Below, one piece after another: positions 1 to 7,718 of a stretch of DNA of 64,000 nucleotides (position 1 is its first letter; each line of letters begins with the position of its first letter). The notes under the pieces were generated by a model. That model was not told the origin of the DNA. It was given only the letters and a program-made list of their open reading frames with translations, and searched no databases. The stretch is from JANQRZ01 sp965214485. Lineage in GTDB: Bacteria > Bacteroidota > Rhodothermia > Rhodothermales > JANQRZ01. Made by a program: the position numbers and the translations under genes. The stretch is taken from positions 13,627 to 77,626 of the forward strand of contig CBDCBW010000001.1 of the NCBI GenBank assembly GCA_965214485.1, read 5' to 3'.

Positions 1-1763
1 GCGACGCGCATGCCACCGTCGCCGCCTGCCCCGTCGCCGCCGTAGCCGTCACCGGAGAACAGCACGTCGTAGTCGTACGGCCCGTGGGTGACGAGCGGCG
101 TGCGGTGGAAGTTATGGTGGTCCGGCGGGCTCGTCGTATGCGTCCACTCGAGCGTCGCCGCGCCCCACGGGTTGCCCGGCGCGGGCTTGCCCTTGAAGAG
201 CGACCAGATCATATTCCCGAGCACCATCAGCAGGCCCAGCCCGAGGAACCACGAGCCGACGGTCGAGACGATGTGGAGTTCGTGGAGGTTCGGGATCGCG
301 TCGAGGTACTGGTGATACGTCGCGTAGCGGCGCGGCATCCCCCAGCTACCCATGATGAACTGGGTGAAGAACGTCATGTTGAACCCGAAGAACACCACGA
401 CCGCCGAAGCCCGCCCCCACGTCTCGCTCATCATCCGCCCGAACATCTTCGGCCACCAGTAGAAGAGGGCTCCGATCATCGCCATTACGGTCCCGCCCAT
501 CATCACGTAGTGGAAGTGGGCGACGACGAAGTAGGTGTCGTGCAGGTGGATGTCGACCGCGAGCGCGCCGACCATGATGCCGGTCAGCCCGCCAATCGTG
601 AAGAGGAAGATGAATGCGAGCGCGTAGAGCATCGACGCCGTTAGCCACACCGAGCCCTTGTACATCGTCGCGACCCAGTTCAGGATTTTGATGCCCGACG
701 GCACGCCGATCAGAAACGTGATGACCGAGAAGACGATGCTGGAGAGCGGGCTCTGGCCCGAGACGAACATGTGGTGCCCCCAGACGAGGAACCCGAGCAT
801 CGCGATCGCCACCGACGAGAGCGCGATGGCGCGGTAGCCGAAGACGCGCTGGCGGCTGAACGTCCCCATCAGCTCCGAGATCACGCCGAAGGCCGGGAGG
901 ATCATGATGTAGACCGCCGGGTGGCTGTAGAACCAGAAAAAGTGCTGGAACAGCACCGGGTCCCCGCCGAGCGCCGGGTCGAAGATGCCGATGTTGAGAA
1001 GGCGCTCCATCGCGAGCAGCACCATCGTGATCCCGATGACCGGCGTGGCCAGGACCTGGACGATCGAGACCGCGTAGAGCGCCCAGATGAAGAGCGGCAG
1101 CCGGTTCCACGTCAGCCCCGGCGCGCGCATCTTGTGGATCGTGACGATGAAGTTGATCCCGGTGAGGATTGAGGCGAACCCGGCGACGAAGACCGCCATC
1201 GTCATCGGGAGCACCGCCGTGTTGGTCGTGTCGGAGTACGGCGTGTAGAACGTCCACCCGGTGTCGATCCCGCCGGACAAGATCGCGTAGACCGCGAGGC
1301 TCGCCCCGGCGAGGAAGATGTAGTAGCTCAGCAAGTTGAGTTTGGGGAAGGCCACGTCCTTCGCGCCGAGTTGGATCGGCAGGACGAAGTTGCCCAGCGA
1401 CGCCGGGATGCTCGGGACGATGAAGAGGAACACCATCATCACCCCGTGCAGCGTAAACATCCGGTTGTACTCGTCCGCCGTCAAGAAGTCCGAGCCGGGG
1501 TTCATCAGCTCGGCGCGAACCAGGAGCGCGGCGAGGCCGGCGATGGCGAAGAAGAGCGAGACCGTGAAGAGGTACATCACCCCGATCCGCTTGTGGTCGA
1601 CGGTCGTCGCCCAGGCCTTGACGGTCGGCCACACGCGGGCGAGGCCGTGCACGTCCGGGCCGGGGCCGGGCTCGAGGAGGTAGTTGTGGACGGGCTCGTG
1701 CCCCGGCGGGTGCGCCGAGACTTCGGCCTTCGTCCGCACGGGGGCGGTGGCGACGGTGCTCAT
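1..1763 (-). CDS. ctaD: Cytochrome c oxidase subunit I, A2 (YSHP) type, 3' end outside window
   Basis: Catalytic haem-copper subunit that reduces O2 to water and pumps protons in the inner membrane. The reading frame is open from an ATG at 1763 to the window edge (587 complete codons), so the stop is missing only because the window ends. Helix VI reads FYSHPAVYIMILP around residues 278-290: the Tyr-Ser pair replaces the Glu of the usual GHPEV motif, the signature of the A2 oxidases described from Rhodothermus marinus, where the Tyr takes over the D-channel role. His281 is the expected CuB ligand and Tyr285 the cross-linked Tyr. The C-terminus continues into a Gly/Asp-rich tail near the edge. 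It is the last visible gene of the act-cox operon, after subunit II. No Shine-Dalgarno is seen upstream; a cloverleaf-like repeat lies between it and ctaC. Confidence 0.97.
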   Translation of the reverse strand, partial: MSTVATAPVRTKAEVSAHPPGHEPVHNYLLEPGPGPDVHGLARVWPTVKAWATTVDHKRIGVMYLFTVSLFFAIAGLAALLVRAELMNPGSDFLTADEYNRMFTLHGVMMVFLFIVPSIPASLGNFVLPIQLGAKDVAFPKLNLLSYYIFLAGASLAVYAILSGGIDTGWTFYTPYSDTTNTAVLPMTMAVFVAGFASILTGINFIVTIHKMRAPGLTWNRLPLFIWALYAVSIVQVLATPVIGITMVLLAMERLLNIGIFDPALGGDPVLFQHFFWFYSHPAVYIMILPAFGVISELMGTFSRQRVFGYRAIALSSVAIAMLGFLVWGHHMFVSGQSPLSSIVFSVITFLIGVPSGIKILNWVATMYKGSVWLTASMLYALAFIFLFTIGGLTGIMVGALAVDIHLHDTYFVVAHFHYVMMGGTVMAMIGALFYWWPKMFGRMMSETWGRASAVVVFFGFNMTFFTQFIMGSWGMPRRYATYHQYLDAIPNLHELHIVSTVGSWFLGLGLLMVLGNMIWSLFKGKPAPGNPWGAATLEWTHTTSPPDHHNFHRTPLVTHGPYDYDVLFSGDGYGGDGAGGDGGMRV

Positions 1764-1779
1764 GGTCGGATGCGGTTGG

Positions 1780-1898
1780 GACCCCCCGTTCGGTTCGCGG
1801 TCGCTCCGCTCCCGGCAGCACCGAACTGTCCCCTTCGATGAGGGGGACAGCCACGTGAAGCTTGAGCGCGCAGCGCGATGCAAACGCGGCGGGGGGTC
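1780..1898. repeat. Cloverleaf-like palindromic repeat, copy 1
   Basis: The outer arms are GACCCCCC (1780-1787) and GGGGGGTC (1891-1898). Inside lie a left hairpin closed by TTCGGT/ACCGAA, a strong central hairpin CTGTCCCC...GGGGGACAG (about 1826-1851), and a degenerate right hairpin. It lies in the 146-bp gap between ctaC and ctaD. Two related copies are at 36561-36683 and 38040-38162, all in the same orientation. It has no coding content. It could attenuate or process the operon transcript between the two oxidase subunits, but that is inference. Confidence 0.8.
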
Positions 1899-1909
1899 AT
1901 CGAGGTCAT

Positions 1910-2959
1910 TTATTCAGCAGATTCGGCGGCGGGCGCGGCGAGGCTGTCCCCAGGGGCGGCGAGGCTGTCGGCGGGGACCGCCGTGCTGTCGCCGACGGCA
2001 GCGGCGGCGCTGTCGGCGGCCGTCCAGTCGCCGTTGATCTCGCGGATGTAGGCGATGATCCCGTTCAGCTCGCGGTCGGTCAGGTTGGGGTAGGCGGGCA
2101 TCACGCCCTCGTAGCCCTCGACGATGTACTCGGCGGGGTTGACGATGGAGGTGCGGATGTAGTTCGCGTCGGCGACGCCTTCCTCGGAGCCGGGGCGCGG
2201 CGCTTCCCAGAGCCCCAGCCAGCTCGGGCCGGTGTGCTCCGAGCCGTCGACCGAGTGGCACGTGGCGCACGCCTGCTTGGTGTAGAGGCTCTCGCCGAGC
2301 CGGGGGAGCGGGAGGTTCTCGTTGCCGCCGCCGGTGCGGAGCCAGTCGTTGAACGTGCCGCGGTCGACGGCGTGGACCATCGCGTACATCTCGGAGTGCG
2401 CCGTGCCGCAGTACTCGGTGCAGAGGACCTGGTACTGGCCCTCTTCCTTGACCTCGAACCACACGGTCGAGTAGCGGTTCGGCACCGCGTCGTGCTTGAC
2501 CCGGAACTCGGGGACGAAGAACGAATGCAGCACGTCGACCGACGTCATGATCAGCTCGACCGGTTCGCCGACGGGCACGTAGAGGTCCCCGACGCTGGTC
2601 GTGCCGTCGGGGTACTCGAACTCCCAGAGCCACTTTTTGCCGGTGACGTGGATCTGGTAGGCGTTGTCCGGCGGAATCCCCGCGCTGACGAACGCTTTGA
2701 AGCCCCAGAAGAAGACCACGAAGACGAGCAGCGACGGGACGACGACCCACGACAGCTCCAGCCACTTGTTCGGGTGGACGTCCACGGGCCGGTCGGCGTG
2801 GGAGCGGCGGCGGTACTTCCAGGCGTACTTCACGAGGTAGTACGTCACGCCGATCTGGATGATGACGCTGACGATCAGGATGAAGTAGAACAGCGCGTCG
2901 ATCTCGTGCGCCGTCGTCGAGGACTGGGGGGGGAGCCAGAAAGAGCCTTCTCGTTCCAT
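1910..2959 (-). CDS. ctaC: Cytochrome c oxidase subunit II with fused cytochrome c domain (caa3 type)
   Basis: Electron-entry subunit of the oxidase, 349 aa from the ATG at 2959; an in-frame GTG at 2998 is possible but its extension is not subunit II-like. Two N-terminal membrane helices (about 22-45 and 70-90) precede a cupredoxin domain with the CuA ligands H145 and CTEYCGTAHSEM (C180, C184, H188, M191). A C-terminal class I cytochrome c domain follows with haem motif CATCH (231-235) and a MPAY segment as candidate Met ligand. The fusion makes this a caa3 enzyme. The last 35 residues are a low-complexity Ala/Asp/Ser tail. The gene sits between the SCO chaperone, which matures CuA, and subunit I. 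Confidence 0.97.
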   Translation of the reverse strand: MEREGSFWLPPQSSTTAHEIDALFYFILIVSVIIQIGVTYYLVKYAWKYRRRSHADRPVDVHPNKWLELSWVVVPSLLVFVVFFWGFKAFVSAGIPPDNAYQIHVTGKKWLWEFEYPDGTTSVGDLYVPVGEPVELIMTSVDVLHSFFVPEFRVKHDAVPNRYSTVWFEVKEEGQYQVLCTEYCGTAHSEMYAMVHAVDRGTFNDWLRTGGGNENLPLPRLGESLYTKQACATCHSVDGSEHTGPSWLGLWEAPRPGSEEGVADANYIRTSIVNPAEYIVEGYEGVMPAYPNLTDRELNGIIAYIREINGDWTAADSAAAAVGDSTAVPADSLAAPGDSLAAPAAESAE

Positions 2960-3026
2960 GTCGGTTCGGTTCAGGTCGCGCGGGCACATCGCCCGCACAG
3001 CAAGGTCAAGCTAAAGGGCGGCGGTG

Positions 3027-3869
3027 TCAAGGGCCGGTCACCGTCTCCCCGAAAACCGGGCGCTTGTTGCTCTCGCGCCGCCAGAAAAAGAGGAGGAAGC
3101 CGCCGAGGAGGAGGATCGTCAGCAGGCCGCCGACCTTCATCGCGTTCTGGGCGTGGAGAACGTAGGAGCCGGCGTCGGGGTCGTAGACGAAGCAGTAGAG
3201 CAGTAGCTGATCGACGGGCGAGCCGACGCGGCCCTCGCCCGCTTCGAGCACGGCAGCGCGGAAGTCGGACGCCGGAAACTCGATGCCGTAGAGCACGCGG
3301 GTGAGCCTGCCTTCGGGGCTGAGGAAGAACAGCCCGGCGCTGTGGGCGAACTCCTGCTGCCGCTCGTTCCACCTGAACCCGAAGCCGAGCTCGCCGGTGA
3401 GGCGGTCGATGCTCGGCGGCGAGCCGGTGAGGAAGTGCAGCCCGTCCTCGGCCCCGTCGCCGACGAGGCCGGCGTAGCGGGCCTTGACCTCGGCGGCGCG
3501 CTCCGGCGTGTCGCCCGCGTCGAAGGACACCGCGAGGGCCTGGTAGTCCTCCCCGAGCTCGACGCTGCTCTCGCGGATCGCCTCCGTCATCCCGTCGAGG
3601 ATGAGGCTGCACAGCATCGGGCAGTTGTGGTAGACGAAGGCGACCACCACGGGACGCTCGCCGTCGAGATAATCACCGAGCGTGACGGGGGTGCCGTCGG
3701 AGGCGGTGAACGGCAGCGCCGGCGAGACGGTCTCGCCGAGGCGCTCTTCGATCCCGACGCCCTCAAACTCGTCCGGGAGCTCGCCGGTGGGCTGCGCTAT
3801 GACCTGCCCGGCGGCGGCGAGGAGAGCCACCACACACAGGCGGGCGATCAGGGTGCGCAGCGTACTCAT
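3027..3869 (-). CDS. SCO1/SenC family copper chaperone for CuA
   Basis: Periplasmic thioredoxin-fold protein that delivers copper to, and keeps reduced, the CuA site of oxidase subunit II. The 280-aa product starts at an ATG at 3869 with a signal peptide (residues 1-25). The copper motif is CPMLC (83-87), followed by a DAGD loop (117-120) and the conserved distal His in EFAHSAG (H176). A C-terminal hydrophobic helix (about 246-263) followed by WRRES probably anchors it in the membrane; many SCO proteins are anchored at the N-terminus instead. It lies two bases after the upstream gene (3872) and 67 bp before ctaC, so co-transcription with its client is likely. Confidence 0.95.
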   Translation of the reverse strand: MSTLRTLIARLCVVALLAAAGQVIAQPTGELPDEFEGVGIEERLGETVSPALPFTASDGTPVTLGDYLDGERPVVVAFVYHNCPMLCSLILDGMTEAIRESSVELGEDYQALAVSFDAGDTPERAAEVKARYAGLVGDGAEDGLHFLTGSPPSIDRLTGELGFGFRWNERQQEFAHSAGLFFLSPEGRLTRVLYGIEFPASDFRAAVLEAGEGRVGSPVDQLLLYCFVYDPDAGSYVLHAQNAMKVGGLLTILLLGGFLLFFWRRESNKRPVFGETVTGP

Positions 3870-3871
3870 CG

Positions 3872-4672
3872 TCAGCGGTCCTCCGGCTCCTCGACGACGG
3901 CGGGGGTCGGGGCTTCGACCTCATCGGCTTCGACCTCATCGGTTGCGACCTCATCGGCTACGATTTCATCGGCCGTAGCTCCGCCGTCTTCCAGGACGTC
4001 CGCGTCGCCCTCCTGCGTCGGAAGCAGGCCCTCGTCCGCGCCCACGGGGTCGAGGCCGAGGCGGTCGGCTCTGTTGGCGTCGAGGTAAACCATGTCGAAG
4101 TTTGCCGGGGCGGGCGTCGCGCCCTGCTGCTGCGCGTCGTAGCTCTCGACGACGCTCGCCATCGCCGCGTCGATCGGCATCCGGTAGAGGTCGTCCTCGC
4201 GGCTGTAGTCGTTCAGCTTCGCCGCCGCGCGAGTGCGGGTCTCTTCGAGCTCGGGGTAGAGCTCGACGGCGTCGCGCTCGGCGGTCTCGCCGTCGGCGAC
4301 GAACTTGACCAGGAAGACGACGCCGACCACGGCGAGCACGAGCGTGACGGCGGTCACTAGCATGAGCGAGAAAATCTGGGCGGCCTCGACGCCCTCGGCC
4401 TCGGCCCCGCTGTCGAGGGCTTCGGCCTCGGCGGCCTCGCTCCCGGTAGCCTCTGCGGCCGCCTCCGCCGACGCGGCGTGCATCAGCTCGCCGATCGGCC
4501 CGAGGTCGGACTCTTGCTGGTCCGGGCGCACCACGTCGGCGTCGGGCGCGTCGCGCGTGTGCTCGGCGCGGACGGGCGTCGGCTCGTCGCGGTGCGGGTC
4601 CGGCACCGGGTTCGGGCGCGCGTCGTCGGGCGGCGGAGCGCCGGGGCGGGGATCGGAGGAGGAGTCTGCCAT
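3872..4672 (-). CDS. Single-TM acidic protein of unknown function in the act-cox operon
   Basis: I do not recognise the family. The 266-aa product has a Pro/Asp-rich, probably disordered N-terminus (1-60), an Ala/Glu stretch, one strong transmembrane helix (about 100-124), a charged region (125-190) and a low-complexity acidic C-terminus. That C-terminus contains ADEV/TDEV-like repeats encoded by four 15-bp DNA repeats at 3913-3972. It lies between actF and the SCO gene on the same strand, so a role in assembling or bridging complex III and the oxidase is plausible from position only. The start ATG at 4672 follows a 117-bp gap containing a hairpin. Confidence 0.8.
   Translation of the reverse strand: MADSSSDPRPGAPPPDDARPNPVPDPHRDEPTPVRAEHTRDAPDADVVRPDQQESDLGPIGELMHAASAEAAAEATGSEAAEAEALDSGAEAEGVEAAQIFSLMLVTAVTLVLAVVGVVFLVKFVADGETAERDAVELYPELEETRTRAAAKLNDYSREDDLYRMPIDAAMASVVESYDAQQQGATPAPANFDMVYLDANRADRLGLDPVGADEGLLPTQEGDADVLEDGGATADEIVADEVATDEVEADEVEAPTPAVVEEPEDR
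3913..3972. repeat. Four tandem 15-bp repeats inside a coding region
   Basis: Units of the form CTTCGACCTCATCGG lie at 3913-3927, 3928-3942, 3943-3957 and 3958-3972; the first two are identical and the last two have two to four changes. They encode the repeated acidic pentapeptides near the C-terminus of the one-TM operon protein. Because the unit is 15 bp, gain or loss of units keeps the frame. Confidence 0.9.
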
Positions 4673-4724
4673 AGCGGGAGGTGGGACGCCGCAGGCGCGG
4701 CCTGGTTTTCAGCCCAGAGTGAAA

Positions 4725-4772
4725 GATGCGTAAAACGTGGACGCCGCGCCGCGCGGCCCGCCTTTACGCATC
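4725..4772. repeat. Inverted repeat between actF and the next gene
   Basis: GATGCGTAAA (4725-4734) pairs perfectly with TTTACGCATC (4763-4772) around a very GC-rich loop (CGCCGCGCCGCGCGG). It fills the 117-bp gap downstream of actF on the minus strand. It has no clear U-tract, so it may be an RNA-stability or processing hairpin rather than a terminator. Confidence 0.65.
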
Positions 4773-4789
4773 ACGTTTAGCGCCTACCC

Positions 4790-6055
4790 TCACACATTCT
4801 GGAAGCGCAGCGAGAAGGCGTAGTACGGGTCGTTGTACGGCGTGATGCTGTGCCGCGAGGCCCGCCACATCGTCACCCCGGCGAACAGCCCGACCATCCC
4901 GAGCGTGAGGGCGAGGTCGGTCCAGACGAACCCCGCGTGCTGGTAGGCCTCGTTCCCGGTGGCGACGTAGAGGCTCGGGCGGATGACCCACCACAGGTCA
5001 ATCCAGTGCATCACGAGCGTCCAGACGCACATCACGGCGAGGACCGGGACGATGCGCTTGGTGAAGCGCGGGATGAGGATGAAGAACGGCAGGATGAAGT
5101 GGAACCAGATCAGCGCCGTGCTCACGGCTTCCCAGCCGTGCGTGAGCCGGTGCTGGAACCAGACCGTCTCCTCGGGCAGGTTGCCGTACCAGATCAGCAT
5201 GTACTGGCTGAAGGCGATGTACGTCCAGAAAACCGTGAAGGCGAAGAGGTACTTGCCCAGGTCGTGGTAGTGCTCCTCGCCGACCTCGCGCTGGAGCATC
5301 CCGGCCCGCCGGTAGGCGAGCACCATGAACGTCATCGCGGCGATCGCGGCGAGGAAGCCGCCGGCGAAGAAGTAGACCCCGAACATCGTCGAGAACCAGT
5401 GCGGGTCGAGGCTCATCACCAGGTCGAACCCGGCGAAGGCGGTGGCGAGGGCGACGAGCGGGATGCCCCACGCGCTGACCCGGCGGAGGTCTTTGCCCAC
5501 GTCGTCGCGCGGCTCGGTGTCCTGCAACACGGAGTAGCGGTAGAGCTTCGTCGAGACCGTGATCCAGACGGCGAAGTAGAAGACGATGCGGGCGTAGAAG
5601 AACGGCAGGTTGAGGTAGCCCTGCTTGCCGGCGAGGATCGGGTCGTAGTGCGGATCGAGCGGGTCGTAGAGCTCGTGGTGCGTCCAGTGGTAGAGGTCGT
5701 GCATCCCGAAGAGGAAGATCGGGAGACCGAGCAGGGCGAGCAGCCAGAAGTTCGCCATCAGCAGCTCGGGGAAGCGCCGGACGGCCGTGACCCACTTGGC
5801 GCGCGGGACGTGCTGGAACATCACGAAGAACAGCGCCCCGACCGAGACCGAGAGGCAGAAGACCCACGCCGTGAGGTACGAGAACCAGAACGAGTGCGCG
5901 TCCCCGAACGCCCCGACGAGGCCGACAAGCAGGCCCGCCACGCCGAGGGCGAGCGGGATCATCCACGCCCGGTTGTCGGCGGTGAACCGGTACCGCTGGG
6001 CGACGCGGTCGCGGTCCACGTCCACCGGGTCGAAGAGTTGGGAGAAGAGGCTCAT
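4790..6055 (-). CDS. actF: Alternative complex III subunit ActF
   Basis: Membrane subunit of the quinol:cytochrome c/HiPIP oxidoreductase, paralogous to ActC (NrfD/PsrC fold). The 421-aa product starts at an ATG at 6055. It is almost entirely hydrophobic with about ten helices, and has His-rich stretches such as DLYHWTHHELYDP and LTHGWEAVS typical of the family. It is the last act gene, after actE, and is followed by the one-TM protein and SCO gene. In known complexes ActC is the menaquinol-binding paralogue; whether ActF binds quinone is less settled. Confidence 0.93.
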   Translation of the reverse strand: MSLFSQLFDPVDVDRDRVAQRYRFTADNRAWMIPLALGVAGLLVGLVGAFGDAHSFWFSYLTAWVFCLSVSVGALFFVMFQHVPRAKWVTAVRRFPELLMANFWLLALLGLPIFLFGMHDLYHWTHHELYDPLDPHYDPILAGKQGYLNLPFFYARIVFYFAVWITVSTKLYRYSVLQDTEPRDDVGKDLRRVSAWGIPLVALATAFAGFDLVMSLDPHWFSTMFGVYFFAGGFLAAIAAMTFMVLAYRRAGMLQREVGEEHYHDLGKYLFAFTVFWTYIAFSQYMLIWYGNLPEETVWFQHRLTHGWEAVSTALIWFHFILPFFILIPRFTKRIVPVLAVMCVWTLVMHWIDLWWVIRPSLYVATGNEAYQHAGFVWTDLALTLGMVGLFAGVTMWRASRHSITPYNDPYYAFSLRFQNV

Positions 6056-6083
6056 GCTGAAAGCGTCGGGGCGGTCATCGTAG

Positions 6084-6112
6084 TAGGGGTGGGTTTGAAA
6101 CCCACCCCTACC
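6084..6112. repeat. GTAGGGG-type hairpin, copy 1
   Basis: A perfect 14-bp inverted repeat, GTAGGGGTGGGTTT / AAACCCACCCCTAC, with a 1-base loop between the stop of actE (6125) and the start of actF (6055). The same GTAGGGG...CCCCTAC logic recurs at 7687, 24386 and 33497 with different inner sequences. Confidence 0.85.
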
Positions 6113-6124
6113 GGGGGTCGCGGG

Positions 6125-6775
6125 TTATTGTGGGAGGGTGACGTTCGGGTTGTAGGTCTCGAGCCGGGTGCGGATCGGCGCGGGCACGTCCTCGGCGACG
6201 GCGTTCTGCGAGCGCTGGAGGGCGCGGATGTAGGCGGTGATCGCCCAGCGGTCCGGCACCGAGACCTGGTGCGCGTAGCTCGGCATCGAGCGGATGCCGT
6301 TCGTGATGGCGTCGTAGATGTAGCCGTCGGGCCGGGCGCGGACTGCGTCGGTGTGGTAGCTCGGGGCCGGGGTGTAGCCGTAGCCCGCGCCGCCGTTGCC
6401 GGTCATGATGATGCCCTGCCCGTCGCCGGCCGCGCCGTGGCAGACGGAGCAGTAGATGTTGTAGCGCTCCTGCCCGCGCGCCAGGACCGCCCCGGTGACC
6501 TCCATCGGGACCGTCTCGACGAGCGCGCCGCTCGCGGTGCGGCCCAGGAAGTAGGGCGCGGTCTCGGTCGTCCGCAGGCCGGTCCGCTTGACGGTGCCGG
6601 GGACGGGCTGCCGCATCGCCGCGTCGTCCTCGAAGAACGGGTTCGCCTCCTGAGCCTCGAACGACTCCTGGTAGTCCATGTTGAGGTTCGGGTGGATCGG
6701 CGTCTCGTCCGAGTGCATCCCCCGGCATCCGGCCAGGGCGAGCACGGCGGTGAGCAGAAGGGTGAGTCGCATCAT
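6125..6775 (-). CDS. actE: Alternative complex III subunit ActE, monohaem cytochrome c lipoprotein
   Basis: Monohaem cytochrome c that passes electrons out of complex III. Two adjacent ATGs (6775 and 6772) can start it; the frame stays open to 6877, but that extension reads through an extragenic palindrome and is not gene-like. From the second ATG it has a lipoprotein signal peptide with lipobox LAGC (Cys16), so it is probably lipid-anchored. The haem c motif is CSVCH (108-112), and GIRSMPSYAHQV supplies a candidate Met ligand. About 217 aa, normal for ActE. It sits between actD and actF, with hairpins in both flanking gaps. Confidence 0.93.
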   Translation of the reverse strand: MMRLTLLLTAVLALAGCRGMHSDETPIHPNLNMDYQESFEAQEANPFFEDDAAMRQPVPGTVKRTGLRTTETAPYFLGRTASGALVETVPMEVTGAVLARGQERYNIYCSVCHGAAGDGQGIIMTGNGGAGYGYTPAPSYHTDAVRARPDGYIYDAITNGIRSMPSYAHQVSVPDRWAITAYIRALQRSQNAVAEDVPAPIRTRLETYNPNVTLPQ

Positions 6776-6850
6776 CGTGGCGTAGGAATCGGGCGAAGGT
6801 GCAGCTTGGATGTCAGCGAGGCGGTGCAGTCGACGGCGACCTCTCCACAC

Positions 6851-6920
6851 GTCATCTCCGCGCAGGCGGGGACCCACAGGGCTGCCGTCCGGTGGGTCCC
6901 GGCTCGGAGGCCGGGATGAC
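6851..6920. repeat. GTCATC...GATGAC extragenic palindrome
   Basis: The left arm begins GTCATCTCCGCGCAGGCGGG (6851) and runs to CCCA (6876). The right arm runs from TGGGTCCCGG (6893) to GGGATGAC (6920) and is its imperfect reverse complement; each arm also contains a small internal palindrome. It sits 75 bp upstream of actE. Read on the minus strand it encodes a spurious N-terminal extension (MGPRLRGDD) to ActE, a peptide often seen when such repeats are mistranslated. Confidence 0.8.
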
Positions 6921-6990
6921 TGAGTTGCAGGGGGACAGTGGGGTCATCGTCCAGGTGGCTTCAGAAGTGCCTTCTGGTCCGTGCTTGAAT

Positions 6991-7653
6991 CTAGTGAGCA
7001 GGAGCAGGGCGAGCGGCGGGCACGGGCGCGGCGACGGTCTGCACCACGGTGCCGTCCTCGTTCACGTCGTACGCCCCGTCGTGGCTGACGTACTCGACGC
7101 CGAGGGCCCCGTGCGCGCGGAGCATCGCCGCCGTGCCGGAGCGGTCGAACCGCCGGTCGGCCTCGGCGATGTGGAGGAAGAAGCCGTCGTCGGTGGCGCG
7201 CCCGAAGCGCTCGCTGTAGAACAGCGGGTTGTAGGGCTTCGGCAGGCCGTTGAGCGCGAGCATCCCGCCCACCGCGCCGAGCGCCGAGAGCAGGATCGTC
7301 AGCTCGAACGCGATCGGCACGCTGGGCTCGATCGCGAAGAGCGGCTTGCCGCTGATGTTGAGCGGGTAGTCGTAGGCGCTCATCCACCACTGCATCAGGA
7401 AGGCGAGTGCGCAGCCGGTGATGCCGCCGCCGATCACGATGTAGCCCAGCTTCGACGAGGGCAGCCCCATCGCGGCGTCCATCCCGTGGATCGGGAACGG
7501 GCTGAAGGTGTCGAGGCGCGTGTACCCGTCGCGGCGCGCAGCCTCGACGGCCTCGACGAGCTCGCCGGGGTTCGAAAACTCCGCCAGCAGGCCGACGTTC
7601 TTGTCGGCCCGCGAGCGGAGCGCGTTTTGGGCGACGGCGGGGATCAGAGCCAT
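6991..7653 (-). CDS. actD: Alternative complex III subunit ActD (DUF3341)
   Basis: Membrane-associated accessory subunit of complex III, DUF3341 family. The 220-aa product is taken from the ATG at 7653 (MALIPAVA...); the frame extends to 7701, but that part overlaps a palindrome and lacks family similarity. The N-terminal cytosolic domain has the typical GYTRLDTFSPFPIHGMDAAMG stretch (split here as GYTRLDTFSPFP and IHGMDAAMG). Two transmembrane hairpin helices follow (about residues 65-90 and 105-130), then a C-terminal soluble part with FGRATDDGFFLH. It lies between actC and actE in the canonical order. Confidence 0.93.
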   Translation of the reverse strand: MALIPAVAQNALRSRADKNVGLLAEFSNPGELVEAVEAARRDGYTRLDTFSPFPIHGMDAAMGLPSSKLGYIVIGGGITGCALAFLMQWWMSAYDYPLNISGKPLFAIEPSVPIAFELTILLSALGAVGGMLALNGLPKPYNPLFYSERFGRATDDGFFLHIAEADRRFDRSGTAAMLRAHGALGVEYVSHDGAYDVNEDGTVVQTVAAPVPAARPAPAH

Positions 7654-7686
7654 GATTGGGGTTGGAATGCGAGGAGGGGGCCAATC

Positions 7687-7718
7687 GTAGGGGCACGGCA
7701 CGCCGTGCCCGCACCTAG
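7687..7718. repeat. GTAGGGG-type hairpin, copy 2
   Basis: GTAGGGGCACGGC is followed by GCCGTGCCCGCACCTAG, an imperfect inverted repeat with a perfect GGGCACGGC core. It overlaps the actC stop codon (7715-7717) and fills the 61-bp gap to actD. It belongs to the same family as copies at 6084, 24386 and 33497. Confidence 0.75.

Noticed and set aside
1862..3304. Long plus-strand open frames over the act-cox operon (also 4850-6919, 7784-9367, 10896-12620)
   Set aside because: They are opposite-strand shadows of confidently identified minus-strand genes, with Arg/Asp/Val-rich translations and no recognisable domains; high GC makes such frames long.
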